From Devosia sp. (GTDB taxonomy: Bacteria; Pseudomonadota; Alphaproteobacteria; Rhizobiales; Devosiaceae), in assembly GCA_016793415.1 (NCBI GenBank), contig JAEUMC010000405.1:1-5953 (forward strand): DNA of 5,953 bases. The letters run 5' to 3'. Below the pieces are notes generated by a model that was not told where the DNA came from, made no database searches, and worked only from the letters and a program-made list of their open reading frames with translations. The position numbers were made by a program, and so were the translations under genes. Positions within the stretch are counted from its first letter, which is position 1. The number at the start of each line of letters is the position of its first letter. This document shows, piece by piece, positions 1 to 5,875 of this stretch.

Positions 1-96
1 GACGCCTTGATCGACACTCGGGTGGATCATTTCGGCGACCCAGGCGCCTTGGCTGGATACGGCTTCACCTGCCCGGATGAGCATCGTCTCGTTCAC
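1..96 (-). CDS. Partial minus-strand CDS, N-terminal 32 residues, possibly a cupin-domain protein
   Basis: The reverse strand carries a GTG start at 96-94, preceded by a strong GGGAGG ribosome binding site 8 nt upstream, and stays open to the window edge for 32 codons. The peptide begins MNETMLIRAGEAVSSQGAWV and continues AEMIHPSVDQGV. A short run ending in 'EMIHPS' near the N-terminus recalls small cupin proteins, in which an 'E-L-L-H-P' type strand precedes the first cupin motif. The metal-binding histidines would lie outside the window, so this assignment is only a guess. An ATG at 104-102 is not the start: it abuts the ribosome binding site and hits a TGA after three codons. The gene is divergent from the LacI-type regulator, a common arrangement for a regulated target. 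That a real gene starts here is fairly likely; its product is uncertain. Confidence 0.6.
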   Translation of the reverse strand, partial: MNETMLIRAGEAVSSQGAWVAEMIHPSVDQGV

Positions 97-104
97 TTTT
101 GCAT

Positions 105-110
105 CCTCCC
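105..110 (-). promoter_or_regulatory. Ribosome binding site of the left-edge minus-strand gene
   Basis: Read on the minus strand, GGGAGG is complementary to the 16S rRNA tail and lies 8 nt before the GTG at 96-94. It fixes that GTG as the start in preference to the ATG at 104-102, which is too close and is followed by an in-frame TGA. Confidence 0.6.
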
Positions 111-161
111 AGGGACCTGTTGCGGTCCGTTCGGCGCCTGCGGCTGCCGGTCTTCGTGCGA

Positions 162-183
162 CGTTCTACGTATACCGTTCTAC
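162..183. repeat. Short direct repeat CGTTCTAC, two copies
   Basis: CGTTCTAC occurs at 162-169 and again at 176-183, 14 bp apart start to start. The overlapping palindromes TACGTA (167-172) and GTATAC (170-175) lie at and between the copies. The pair overlaps the candidate -10 box of the minus-strand promoter, so it could be an operator, but nothing in the window proves this. Confidence 0.35.
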
Positions 184-196
184 AAACCGAATTCAA
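169..196 (-). promoter_or_regulatory. Candidate sigma-70-type promoter for the left-edge minus-strand gene
   Basis: On the minus strand, TTGAAT (196-191) and TATACG (174-169) are separated by 16 bp. Each matches its sigma-70 consensus hexamer at four of six positions. Transcription would begin near position 162, leaving a leader of about 65 nt before the GTG. The three AACCGCCAAA repeats would then lie just upstream of the -35 box, where activators usually bind. It was found by eye, and a chance match is possible. Confidence 0.3.
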
Positions 197-212
197 GCAG
201 GATTCGCGCATG

Positions 213-272
213 AACCGCCAAATCGACGCACCAACCGCCAAATGCCCTCAAGAACCGCCAAAATCGCTCACG
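213..272. repeat. Three tandem 20-bp direct repeats with identical AACCGCCAAA core
   Basis: The 10-mer AACCGCCAAA occurs at 213-222, 233-242 and 253-262, an exact 20-bp period. Over the full 20-bp units, 13 positions are the same in all three: the first ten, plus C at 15, C at 17 and A at 18. A period of about two helical turns puts the cores on nearly the same DNA face, as expected for cooperative binding by a regulator that recognises direct repeats. The array lies between the two divergent starts, upstream of both candidate promoters. The repeats are directly seen; the regulatory role is inferred. Confidence 0.75.
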
Positions 273-301
273 TTGTGTTGTGGAAAGCGGATTGCTAGAA
301 G
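273..301 (+). promoter_or_regulatory. Weak candidate promoter for the lacI-type gene and possible operon
   Basis: TTGTGT (273-278) and TAGAAG (296-301), 17 bp apart, match the sigma-70 consensus hexamers at three and four of six positions. The pair sits just downstream of the 20-bp repeat array and would give a leader of only about 15 nt before the GTG at 323. The match is poor and is given as the best candidate seen. Confidence 0.2.
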
Positions 302-322
302 GGGCAGGGGACGGGGAAAACT

Positions 323-1351
323 GTGGCGCCAACGACGAGAACTGGCCGGGTCACCATCAAGACGGTTGCAGCTGACGCGGGCGTGTCGGTCGCAGCGGTC
401 TCCAAGGTGCTGCGCGACGCCTATGGCGTGAGCGATGCGCTGCGCGCCCGCGTGCAGGCCTCGATGGAGAAGCTGAACTACCGGCCGCACGCAGCGGCGC
501 GCGGCATGCGGGGGCAGACCTATACGCTGGGCGTACTGCTGCCGGATCTGCGCAACCCGTTCTTCGCCGACATCCTTGACGGCGTGAACCAGGCCCTCGA
601 GCGCACGCAGTACCAGCCGCTCCTTGGGGTCAGCCAGTCCGACGAGCCGATGGAGCAGGCGCTCATCGATGCCATGATGGACCGCCAGATGGACGGGCTG
701 CTGATGATCGGTCCGCGCATGCAACGGGACGCGGTCGAGGCCGTCGCCCGCCGCATCCCCACTGCGGCCGTCGGCCTGCATCAGCCGGGCGTGGACTACC
801 TCGATACCGCCAACAATGACGATGTCGCCGGCGCCGAGCTGGTGGTGAAGCATCTCGTCGACGAAGGCTACCGGCGCATCGCCATGGTGTCGCTGATGGT
901 GACGACCAAGTTCGAGGTCGTGACCGTCCCCCGCGAACTCGGCTACCGGCAGGGCATGAAGGCCGCCGGGCTTGGCCAGCACATCAACATCGTGCCGGCC
1001 CCGCAGACGGCGCGCGAGGTTCAGACCATCCTGCGTCACCTGCTGCAGTCCCGGCATCGTCCGGAGGCGCTGTTCTGCTGGACCGACATGGTGGCGCTCC
1101 ATGCCCTCAGCGTGGCGCGGGATCTGGGCCTGTCCGTTCCAGGCGATCTCGCCGTCGTCGGCTACGACAATACGACCTACTGCGATCTGGCGCAGAACTC
1201 GCTGACCAGCGTCGATCAGTCCGGCCAGGTGCTCGGGCTGCAGGCCGCGCGCCTGCTGGTCGAACGCATCAACGGCCGCGACAAGGGCGAGCACTTCGTC
1301 GTTACCCCACGGCTGGTGGTCCGCGGCAGTTCGCGTCCTCGCCCTTCGTAG
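323..1351 (+). CDS. LacI-family transcriptional regulator
   Basis: This 342-residue protein has the usual LacI-family length and layout. An N-terminal helix-turn-helix occupies about residues 11-35 (VTIKTVAADAGVS then VSKVL) and is followed by 'LNYRPHAAAR', leading into the hinge. A periplasmic-binding-protein-like sensor domain starts near residue 68 (TLGVLLPDLRNPFF). Late family landmarks are CWTDMVALHAL (252-262), AVVGYDNT (277-284) and SLTSVDQS (293-300). The usual hinge-helix leucine appears to be methionine (M62). The start is firm: a TAG at 296-298 closes the frame upstream, the GTG at 323 is the first usable start, and GGGGACGGGG precedes it. The sensor domain suggests a sugar or sugar-derived effector, but the ligand cannot be read from the sequence. 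It probably controls the genes downstream, the divergent gene, or both. No clear LacI-type palindromic operator was found nearby. Confidence 0.93.
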   Translation: MAPTTRTGRVTIKTVAADAGVSVAAVSKVLRDAYGVSDALRARVQASMEKLNYRPHAAARGMRGQTYTLGVLLPDLRNPFFADILDGVNQALERTQYQPLLGVSQSDEPMEQALIDAMMDRQMDGLLMIGPRMQRDAVEAVARRIPTAAVGLHQPGVDYLDTANNDDVAGAELVVKHLVDEGYRRIAMVSLMVTTKFEVVTVPRELGYRQGMKAAGLGQHINIVPAPQTAREVQTILRHLLQSRHRPEALFCWTDMVALHALSVARDLGLSVPGDLAVVGYDNTTYCDLAQNSLTSVDQSGQVLGLQAARLLVERINGRDKGEHFVVTPRLVVRGSSRPRPS

Positions 1352-1412
1352 TGCTTTTCACCGGCTACCATTCCAGTCAAACATTGCGCGCCAACCGGAC
1401 CAGATAGAGATC
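1352..1412 (+). other. 61-bp intergenic spacer without a clear promoter or terminator
   Basis: The gap between the regulator and the esterase has no strong hairpin and no convincing -35/-10 pair. It contains CCAACCG (1391-1397), which also occurs in the second upstream repeat, but seven bases are too few to call an operator. A weak AG-rich stretch (AGATAGAGA) precedes the esterase ATG. Cotranscription of the esterase with the regulator is possible. Confidence 0.35.
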
Positions 1413-2375
1413 ATGCCCTTTTTCGACCTGCCGCAGTCACAGCTCCTGAGCTACCGCTCGAGCGCCGTCGCTCCCGCCGATTTCGACAGCTTCTGGGCTG
1501 AGACGCTTCAGCAGTCGCGGGCCAAACCGCTGGAGGCGGTGTTCGAGCCGGTCGACACCGGCCTGAGACTGTTCGACGTCTCAGACGTGACCTTCTCCGG
1601 CTTCGGCGGCGATCGGGTACGGGGCTGGTACATCAAGCCGTCCGGCGTCGCGCCGCGCGGCACCGTGGTGAAGTTCATCGGCTACGGCGGCGGTCGCGGT
1701 CTGCCGCAGGAGCACCTGCTGTGGCCGGCTACCGGCCGCGCCGTGCTCGTCATGGATACGCGCGGGCAGGGCAGTTCCTGGTCGCGCGGCGATACCCCCG
1801 ATCCGGCCGGCTCGTTCCCGGCGCATCCGGGCTTCATGACCCGCGGCATCAACGATCCGCACGATTACTACTACCGCCGTGTCTACACCGACGGCGTCCG
1901 CGCCGTCGAAACCGTACTCGGCCGCGCCGAGACCGACCCCGCCAGGCTGGCGGTGGTCGGCGGCAGCCAGGGCGGCGGTATCTCGATCGCCGTCGCCGGG
2001 CTCGAGCCCAAGGTGAAGGCGGCGATGCCGGACGTGCCGTTCCTCTGCGATTTCCCGCGTGCCGTCGGCCTCACCAGCCGCGACCCCTATGGTGAAATCG
2101 TCCGCTTCCTCGCTACCCATCGCGAGAAGGCGGCCGCTGCATACAACACCATCAACTACTTCGATGGCGTGCATTTCTCCGCCCGCTCGAAGGCGGCAGC
2201 CCTGTTCTCGGTAGCGCTGATGGACGATGTCTGCCCACCCTCGACTGTCTATGGCGCCTACAACGCCTGGGCAGGTCCCAAGAGCATCGAAAGCTACACC
2301 TTCAACAACCATGAGGGTGGCGGCACCTGGCAGGAGCGGCGGCAGGTCGCCTGGCTCGACGAGACCCTGCCGTGA
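1413..2375 (+). CDS. CE7-family acetyl xylan esterase / cephalosporin C deacetylase
   Basis: The 320-residue length and motifs match carbohydrate esterase family 7 (AXE1), alpha/beta hydrolases that remove acetyl groups from short xylo-oligosaccharides and from cephalosporin C. The oxyanion-side motif FIGYGGGRG spans 88-96 and the family motif DTRGQGSSW spans 115-123. The nucleophile S185 sits in GGSQGGG (183-189), the acid D271 in [10 protein letters not shown], and the base H300 in NNHEGGG. The conserved PGFMTRGI (139-146) and YYYRRV are also present, so the enzyme looks complete and active. No signal peptide is visible, consistent with the cytoplasmic location usual for this family; it would act on substrates after import. 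The start is the ATG at 1413, with a weak ribosome binding site. Its TGA overlaps the GTG of the permease by 4 nt, suggesting translational coupling. The natural substrate is inferred from the family. Confidence 0.93.
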   Translation: MPFFDLPQSQLLSYRSSAVAPADFDSFWAETLQQSRAKPLEAVFEPVDTGLRLFDVSDVTFSGFGGDRVRGWYIKPSGVAPRGTVVKFIGYGGGRGLPQEHLLWPATGRAVLVMDTRGQGSSWSRGDTPDPAGSFPAHPGFMTRGINDPHDYYYRRVYTDGVRAVETVLGRAETDPARLAVVGGSQGGGISIAVAGLEPKVKAAMPDVPFLCDFPRAVGLTSRDPYGEIVRFLATHREKAAAAYNTINYFDGVHFSARSKAAALFSVALMDDVCPPSTVYGAYNAWAGPKSIESYTFNNHEGGGTWQERRQVAWLDETLP

Positions 2376-3247
2376 CCACCCTGACGCTCGACTACGCCGA
2401 CCGCGACGGAGCCAGTGCCCGTCGCCGCTGGGCGCTGTCGCGCGTGCTGATCTATGCGGCGCTCACACTGTTTGCGCTCGTCTATGCGGTGCCGGCGCTG
2501 CTAGTGTTCTTCAACTCGTTCCGCGATGGCGAGGAGGTGTTCCGCAACGGCATCATCGCCATTCCGGAGAGCTTTTCGTTCGACAACTACCTGCGGGCCT
2601 GGAACGACGCCTGTGTCAGCGGCATGTGCCGCGGGCTCGGGCCGAACTTCCTCAACTCGCTTGGTATCACCGTGCCAGCGACCATCGCCACGACCATCCT
2701 CGGCGCAATGAATGGCTACGTGCTGAGCAAGTGGAAGTTCCCCGGCTCGGAGTTCATCTTCGTGATGATCTTCCTCGGCATCTTCCTGCCCAGCCAGATC
2801 GCACTTCTGCCCTGGGCGTGGATCATCGGGCAACTGGGCCTGCAGAACAACGTGCTGGGTCTGCTCCTGATCCAAACCGTGATGGGCATTTCCTTCTCGA
2901 CCCTGTTCTTCCGCAACTTCTATGCCAGCGTGCCCACCGAGATCATCAAGGCGGCACAAGTGGATGGCGCTGGCTTCTGGCGTATCTTCATCCGGGTGAT
3001 GCTGCCGCTGTCGGGACCGATCGCTGCCGTGACGGTGATCTGGCAGTTCACCCAGATCTGGAACGAGTATCTCTACGGCATGGTCTTCACCTCCGGCGAT
3101 CAGCAGCCGATCACCGTTGCGATCATGGGTGTAAGGGCCGGTGGTTCGGCTGCCACGGTGATGATGGCGATCGTGCCGCCGCTGCTGGTGTATCTGATCG
3201 GCGGCAAGTACTTTGTCCGCGGACTCACCCAGGGGGCACTGAAGTAG
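2372..3247 (+). CDS. Carbohydrate ABC transporter permease, CUT1 MalG family (GtsC-like)
   Basis: This 291-residue inner-membrane protein has about six hydrophobic segments, near residues 23-48, 95-117, 127-150, 158-180, 214-235 and 262-283. The EAA loop that contacts the ATPase is [20 protein letters not shown] followed by MLP (190-212). The start uses GTG at 2372, overlapping the esterase stop as GTGA. Several stretches ([10 protein letters not shown] at 114-123, [10 protein letters not shown] at 177-186, GKYFVRGLT at 278-286) and the two-cysteine loop at C81/C86 resemble permeases of the glucose/mannose GtsC type. This suggests a hexose or glycoside substrate, although that comparison is from memory. 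CUT1 systems need a binding protein, a second permease (MalF type) and an ATPase. None is encoded in this window, so the partners must lie elsewhere. The gene itself looks intact. hpt begins 2 nt after its stop. Confidence 0.92.
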   Translation: MTTLTLDYADRDGASARRRWALSRVLIYAALTLFALVYAVPALLVFFNSFRDGEEVFRNGIIAIPESFSFDNYLRAWNDACVSGMCRGLGPNFLNSLGITVPATIATTILGAMNGYVLSKWKFPGSEFIFVMIFLGIFLPSQIALLPWAWIIGQLGLQNNVLGLLLIQTVMGISFSTLFFRNFYASVPTEIIKAAQVDGAGFWRIFIRVMLPLSGPIAAVTVIWQFTQIWNEYLYGMVFTSGDQQPITVAIMGVRAGGSAATVMMAIVPPLLVYLIGGKYFVRGLTQGALK

Positions 3248-3249
3248 GC

Positions 3250-3789
3250 ATGACGACCAGGAACTACGTGATCGACGAGATGATCTCGGCCAAGGCGATC
3301 GCGGCCCGGGTGGAGGCGCTCGCCAAGGACATCTCCAACCACTATGCCGGCACCGACAAGCTGGTGGTGGTCGGGCTGCTGCGCGGCTCGTTCATCTTCA
3401 TTGCCGACCTGGTGCGCGAGCTCGACCTGCCGGTGGAAGTCGATTTCCTCGAGGTTTCGAGCTACGGCAACTCCACCGAGTCGAGCCGGGAAGTGCGCAT
3501 TCTCAAGGATCTGCGCGGCGAGATCGAAGGCCGCGACGTGCTGGTGGTCGAGGATATCGTCGATACCGGCTACACGCTGAAACACGTGCTCGAGATCCTC
3601 GCGACACGTCATCCCAAGCGCATCGAGGTCTGCGCCTTGCTCGACAAGCCGTCGCGGCGCGAGACCAACGTGAAGGCCCGCTGGATCGGCTTTGAGATCC
3701 CCGACAAGTTCGTCGTCGGCTACGGGATCGACTATGCGCAGCGCAACCGCAACCTCGGCCACATCGGAGCCGTGCGGTTCACCGACTGA
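3250..3789 (+). CDS. hpt: Hypoxanthine phosphoribosyltransferase
   Basis: The 179-residue product is a cytosolic purine-salvage enzyme that joins hypoxanthine (often also guanine) to PRPP to give IMP or GMP. The PRPP-binding motif [14 protein letters not shown] spans 97-110, with E101, D102 and the presumed catalytic base D105. The flexible-loop SSYG is at 70-73, LLRGSF at 43-48, the purine-contacting lysine K133 in LLDKP, and the C-terminal block [16 protein letters not shown] at 147-162, with F148 and D161. All key residues are present, and the length is normal for bacterial Hpt. The ATG at 3250 lies 2 nt after the permease stop. The same frame stays open upstream as far as 2227, but that part overlaps the permease and carries no Hpt sequence. 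The placement inside a sugar gene cluster is unusual and probably reflects a shared transcript. The GMC gene starts 20 nt downstream. Confidence 0.95.
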   Translation: MTTRNYVIDEMISAKAIAARVEALAKDISNHYAGTDKLVVVGLLRGSFIFIADLVRELDLPVEVDFLEVSSYGNSTESSREVRILKDLRGEIEGRDVLVVEDIVDTGYTLKHVLEILATRHPKRIEVCALLDKPSRRETNVKARWIGFEIPDKFVVGYGIDYAQRNRNLGHIGAVRFTD

Positions 3790-3797
3790 CGCTCGCT

Positions 3798-3807
3798 GGG
3801 GAGGGGG
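3798..3807 (+). promoter_or_regulatory. Strong ribosome binding site of the GMC fusion gene
   Basis: The purine run GGGGAGGGGG ends 2 nt before the ATG at 3810. Its GGGGAGG part (3798-3804) leaves a normal 5-nt spacing. It is the strongest such site on the plus strand in this window and supports the ATG as the true start of the fused protein. Confidence 0.55.
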
Positions 3808-3809
3808 AC

Positions 3810-5840
3810 ATGGATCGCGCACTGCTCACGGCGGTGGTCGACCGCATCATGCCGGCCGACCGGGACGGCGGCGCCGTCGCCTTCGGTGCACTGGATTACC
3901 TCGACAAGGCGCTGGCCGCGCAGCCCAAGCTCGGCGCTGCCATCGCTTCCGGCCTGAGCCGGCTTCCTCCAGGCTTCGCCAGCCTCGACGAGGCCGCCAA
4001 GGACGCCGCACTCGCCGATCTCGGCGATAGCTGGTGGTTTCGTGAGCTCTGCGAACTGGTGGCCGAAGGCGTATTCGCCGACCCCGGCAATGGCGGCAAC
4101 CCGGATGCCGCCTCCTGGGCGATGCTGGGCTACGCGCACGGTCTGCCCGAGGGGCCAAGCGGGCCGCTCGGTCGCGATGGGCAGGCGCCAAAGCCGTTCT
4201 CGGGCACACGCGACTACGACGTGATCATCGTCGGCGCCGGAGCCGGCGGTGGCGTGGCCGCCGGTGTGCTGGCCGAGGCCGGCAAGCATGTGCTGCTGCT
4301 GGAACGCGGGCTCGGGCGCGACTATGCCGATAGCGGCCATCGCGATCACCTGCGCAACCATCGCCTGGCGCTCTACGGCCACAATACCGGCCCCGACCTC
4401 GACGGCAACCCGCGGGTGCTGGTTGGTGCCGACGGTGTCGAGAAGGTGCTTCGCCCGCACGAGAACGGCTACCAGAACTTGGCCGCGGCGGTCGGCAGCG
4501 GTACCCTGGTCTACGGCGCACAGGCTTGGCGCTTCCATCGCGCCGATTTCAGGATGGCGAGCCTCTACGGCGTCCCCGAGGGCTCCTCCCTGGTCGATTG
4601 GCCAATCGGCTACGATGATCTGGCGCCATGGTACGAGCGTGCCGAATGGGAGGTCGGCGTCTCTGGCGATGGCGCCGCCCATAGCCACGAAGGCCAGCGG
4701 GCCCGCGACTACCCGATGCCGCCGCTGCCGGACAGCCCGGCGCGCTCGGTCCTGAAGCGCGGCGCCGAGGCGCTCGGCATCACCACGACCCGACCACCGC
4801 TCGCCATCAACAGCCAGCCGCGGCATGGCCGTGGCGGCTGCATGGGCTGCGGCACCTGCGTCGGCTTCCCGTGCCCGAGCAACGCCAAGAACGGCACGCA
4901 GAACACCATGATTGCAAGGGCGCTCGCCACCGGCCGCTGCCATCTGGTCACCGGCGCGATGGTACTGCGCGTGGAAACGGACGGCGCGGGAACCGTCACC
5001 GGTGTCCGCTTTGCCGATTGCTCCGGCGCCGAGCATTCCGTGCAAGGCAAGGCGGTGGTGCTGGCCGGCGGCGCGATCGAGACAGCTCGCCTGCTGCTCA
5101 ACTCGCCCTCGGCGCGCGAACCCGAGGGGCTGGGCAACAATCGCGACCTCGTTGGCCGGAACTTGCAGGGGCACGTCTATGCCGTTGCCTACGGTCAGTT
5201 CGACGAGACGGTACACGCCTCGCGCGGGCCGGGGGTGAGCATCGCCACCACTGCCTACAACCATGGCAACGCGGGCATCGTTGGCGGCGGCATGCTGGCC
5301 GACGATTTCGTGCAGCCGCCGATCATCTTCTGGAAGAACGTGCTGCCATCCGGGCAGCGGCGCTGGGGGCAGGGCGCCAAGGATTTCATGCGCGAGCAGT
5401 TTCACCGCGTGCTGCGCGTCGCGGGGCCGGTGCATGAGATCCCCAACGCCGATGCCCGGGTGCGGATCGCTCCGGCCGTGCGCGACAAATGGGGACTGCC
5501 CGTCGCTATGCTGTCGGGCGCAGTGCATACCGAAACCGTCCGGACGGCGCATTACATGCACGGCAAGGCACTTGGCTGGCTTCGCGCGTCCGGGGCGCTT
5601 GCGACCTGGGGCGCGGCGCCCAATCCCGGACTCTCGGGTGGACAGCATCAGGCCGGCACCTGCCGGATGGGCACCGATCCCTCGAATTCGGTAACCGATC
5701 CGTTTGGCCGCGTCTGGGGTCACGACAACCTGTTCGTTTCGGATGGCGGTCTGCACCCGACCAATGGCGGCTTCAACCCGGTGCTGACCATCATGGCGCT
5801 GGCGTTCCGCAACGCCGACCATCTGGCAGGTTCGTTGTAG
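3810..5840 (+). CDS. GMC-family FAD oxidoreductase fused to an N-terminal gluconate 2-dehydrogenase subunit-3-like domain
   Basis: The 676-residue product has two parts. Residues 1-110 resemble the small subunit (Gluconate_2-dh3 type) of membrane sugar dehydrogenases, with IMPADRDGGA near the start and VFADPGNGGNPDAASWAMLGY (a 'dP-x-GGN-W-x-x-GY' pattern) at 88-108. From residue 136 a GMC flavoprotein begins: the dinucleotide fold GAGAGGG (142-148) with acidic E165, a four-cysteine segment (C344, C347, C350, C355), LAGGAIETARLLL (418-430), GQHQAGTCRMG with likely catalytic H613, and FNPVLTIMALA with likely partner N656. It should oxidise a sugar or polyol hydroxyl using FAD; glucoside 3-dehydrogenase, gluconate dehydrogenase and related sugar dehydrogenases are the nearest known types. 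In those enzymes the small subunit is usually separate and carries a twin-arginine leader. Here no leader is visible, suggesting a cytoplasmic enzyme. Substrate and electron acceptor are unknown. Confidence 0.9.
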   Translation: MDRALLTAVVDRIMPADRDGGAVAFGALDYLDKALAAQPKLGAAIASGLSRLPPGFASLDEAAKDAALADLGDSWWFRELCELVAEGVFADPGNGGNPDAASWAMLGYAHGLPEGPSGPLGRDGQAPKPFSGTRDYDVIIVGAGAGGGVAAGVLAEAGKHVLLLERGLGRDYADSGHRDHLRNHRLALYGHNTGPDLDGNPRVLVGADGVEKVLRPHENGYQNLAAAVGSGTLVYGAQAWRFHRADFRMASLYGVPEGSSLVDWPIGYDDLAPWYERAEWEVGVSGDGAAHSHEGQRARDYPMPPLPDSPARSVLKRGAEALGITTTRPPLAINSQPRHGRGGCMGCGTCVGFPCPSNAKNGTQNTMIARALATGRCHLVTGAMVLRVETDGAGTVTGVRFADCSGAEHSVQGKAVVLAGGAIETARLLLNSPSAREPEGLGNNRDLVGRNLQGHVYAVAYGQFDETVHASRGPGVSIATTAYNHGNAGIVGGGMLADDFVQPPIIFWKNVLPSGQRRWGQGAKDFMREQFHRVLRVAGPVHEIPNADARVRIAPAVRDKWGLPVAMLSGAVHTETVRTAHYMHGKALGWLRASGALATWGAAPNPGLSGGQHQAGTCRMGTDPSNSVTDPFGRVWGHDNLFVSDGGLHPTNGGFNPVLTIMALAFRNADHLAGSL

Positions 5841-5864
5841 CCGGCCCGGATTGCTCCGGGCCGG
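5841..5864. terminator. Perfect 10-bp GC-rich hairpin between convergent genes
   Basis: CCGGCCCGGA (5841-5850) pairs perfectly with TCCGGGCCGG (5855-5864) across the loop TTGC. It begins directly after the TAG of the GMC gene and ends 11 bp before the stop of the convergent gene, so it could serve both. No T-run follows on either strand, so it is not a textbook intrinsic terminator. It may slow polymerase, assist Rho or protect mRNA ends. Confidence 0.65.
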
Positions 5865-5875
5865 CCGGACGCCGC

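Noticed and set aside
93..104. A three-codon minus-strand mini-ORF (ATG CAA AAG TGA) overlapping the GTG start, possibly a coupling leader
   Set aside because: Its ATG directly abuts the ribosome binding site with no spacing, so it is unlikely to be initiated. The overlap is probably accidental.
189..194. GAATTC palindrome as a possible LacI-type operator
   Set aside because: The symmetry does not extend beyond six bases and its centre is not CG as is usual for this family.
99..431. Plus-strand open frame across the control region that would translate the 20-bp repeats
   Set aside because: It runs out of frame into the LacI gene, has no ribosome binding site and no protein-like composition. 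A 20-bp repeat period is not a multiple of three, so the repeats are not coding repeats.
248..1294. A 348-codon minus-strand open frame opposite the LacI-type gene
   Set aside because: It mirrors the codon pattern of the real gene, has no recognisable motif, and runs into the repeat region, which would leave no promoter space.
1384..1397. TTGCGCGCCAA and CCAACCG upstream of the esterase as a possible operator
   Set aside because: Only the outer three bases are palindromic, and the match to the upstream repeats is seven bases, too short to tell from chance.
1581..2312. A 243-codon minus-strand open frame opposite the esterase gene
   Set aside because: It lies wholly antisense to a complete CE7 enzyme and shows low-complexity A/G/R composition.
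2227..3249. Upstream extension of the hpt reading frame through the permease gene, suggesting a 520-residue fusion
   Set aside because: The extension is out of frame with the intact permease and reads as arginine- and proline-rich nonsense. The Hpt homology begins just after the ATG at 3250.
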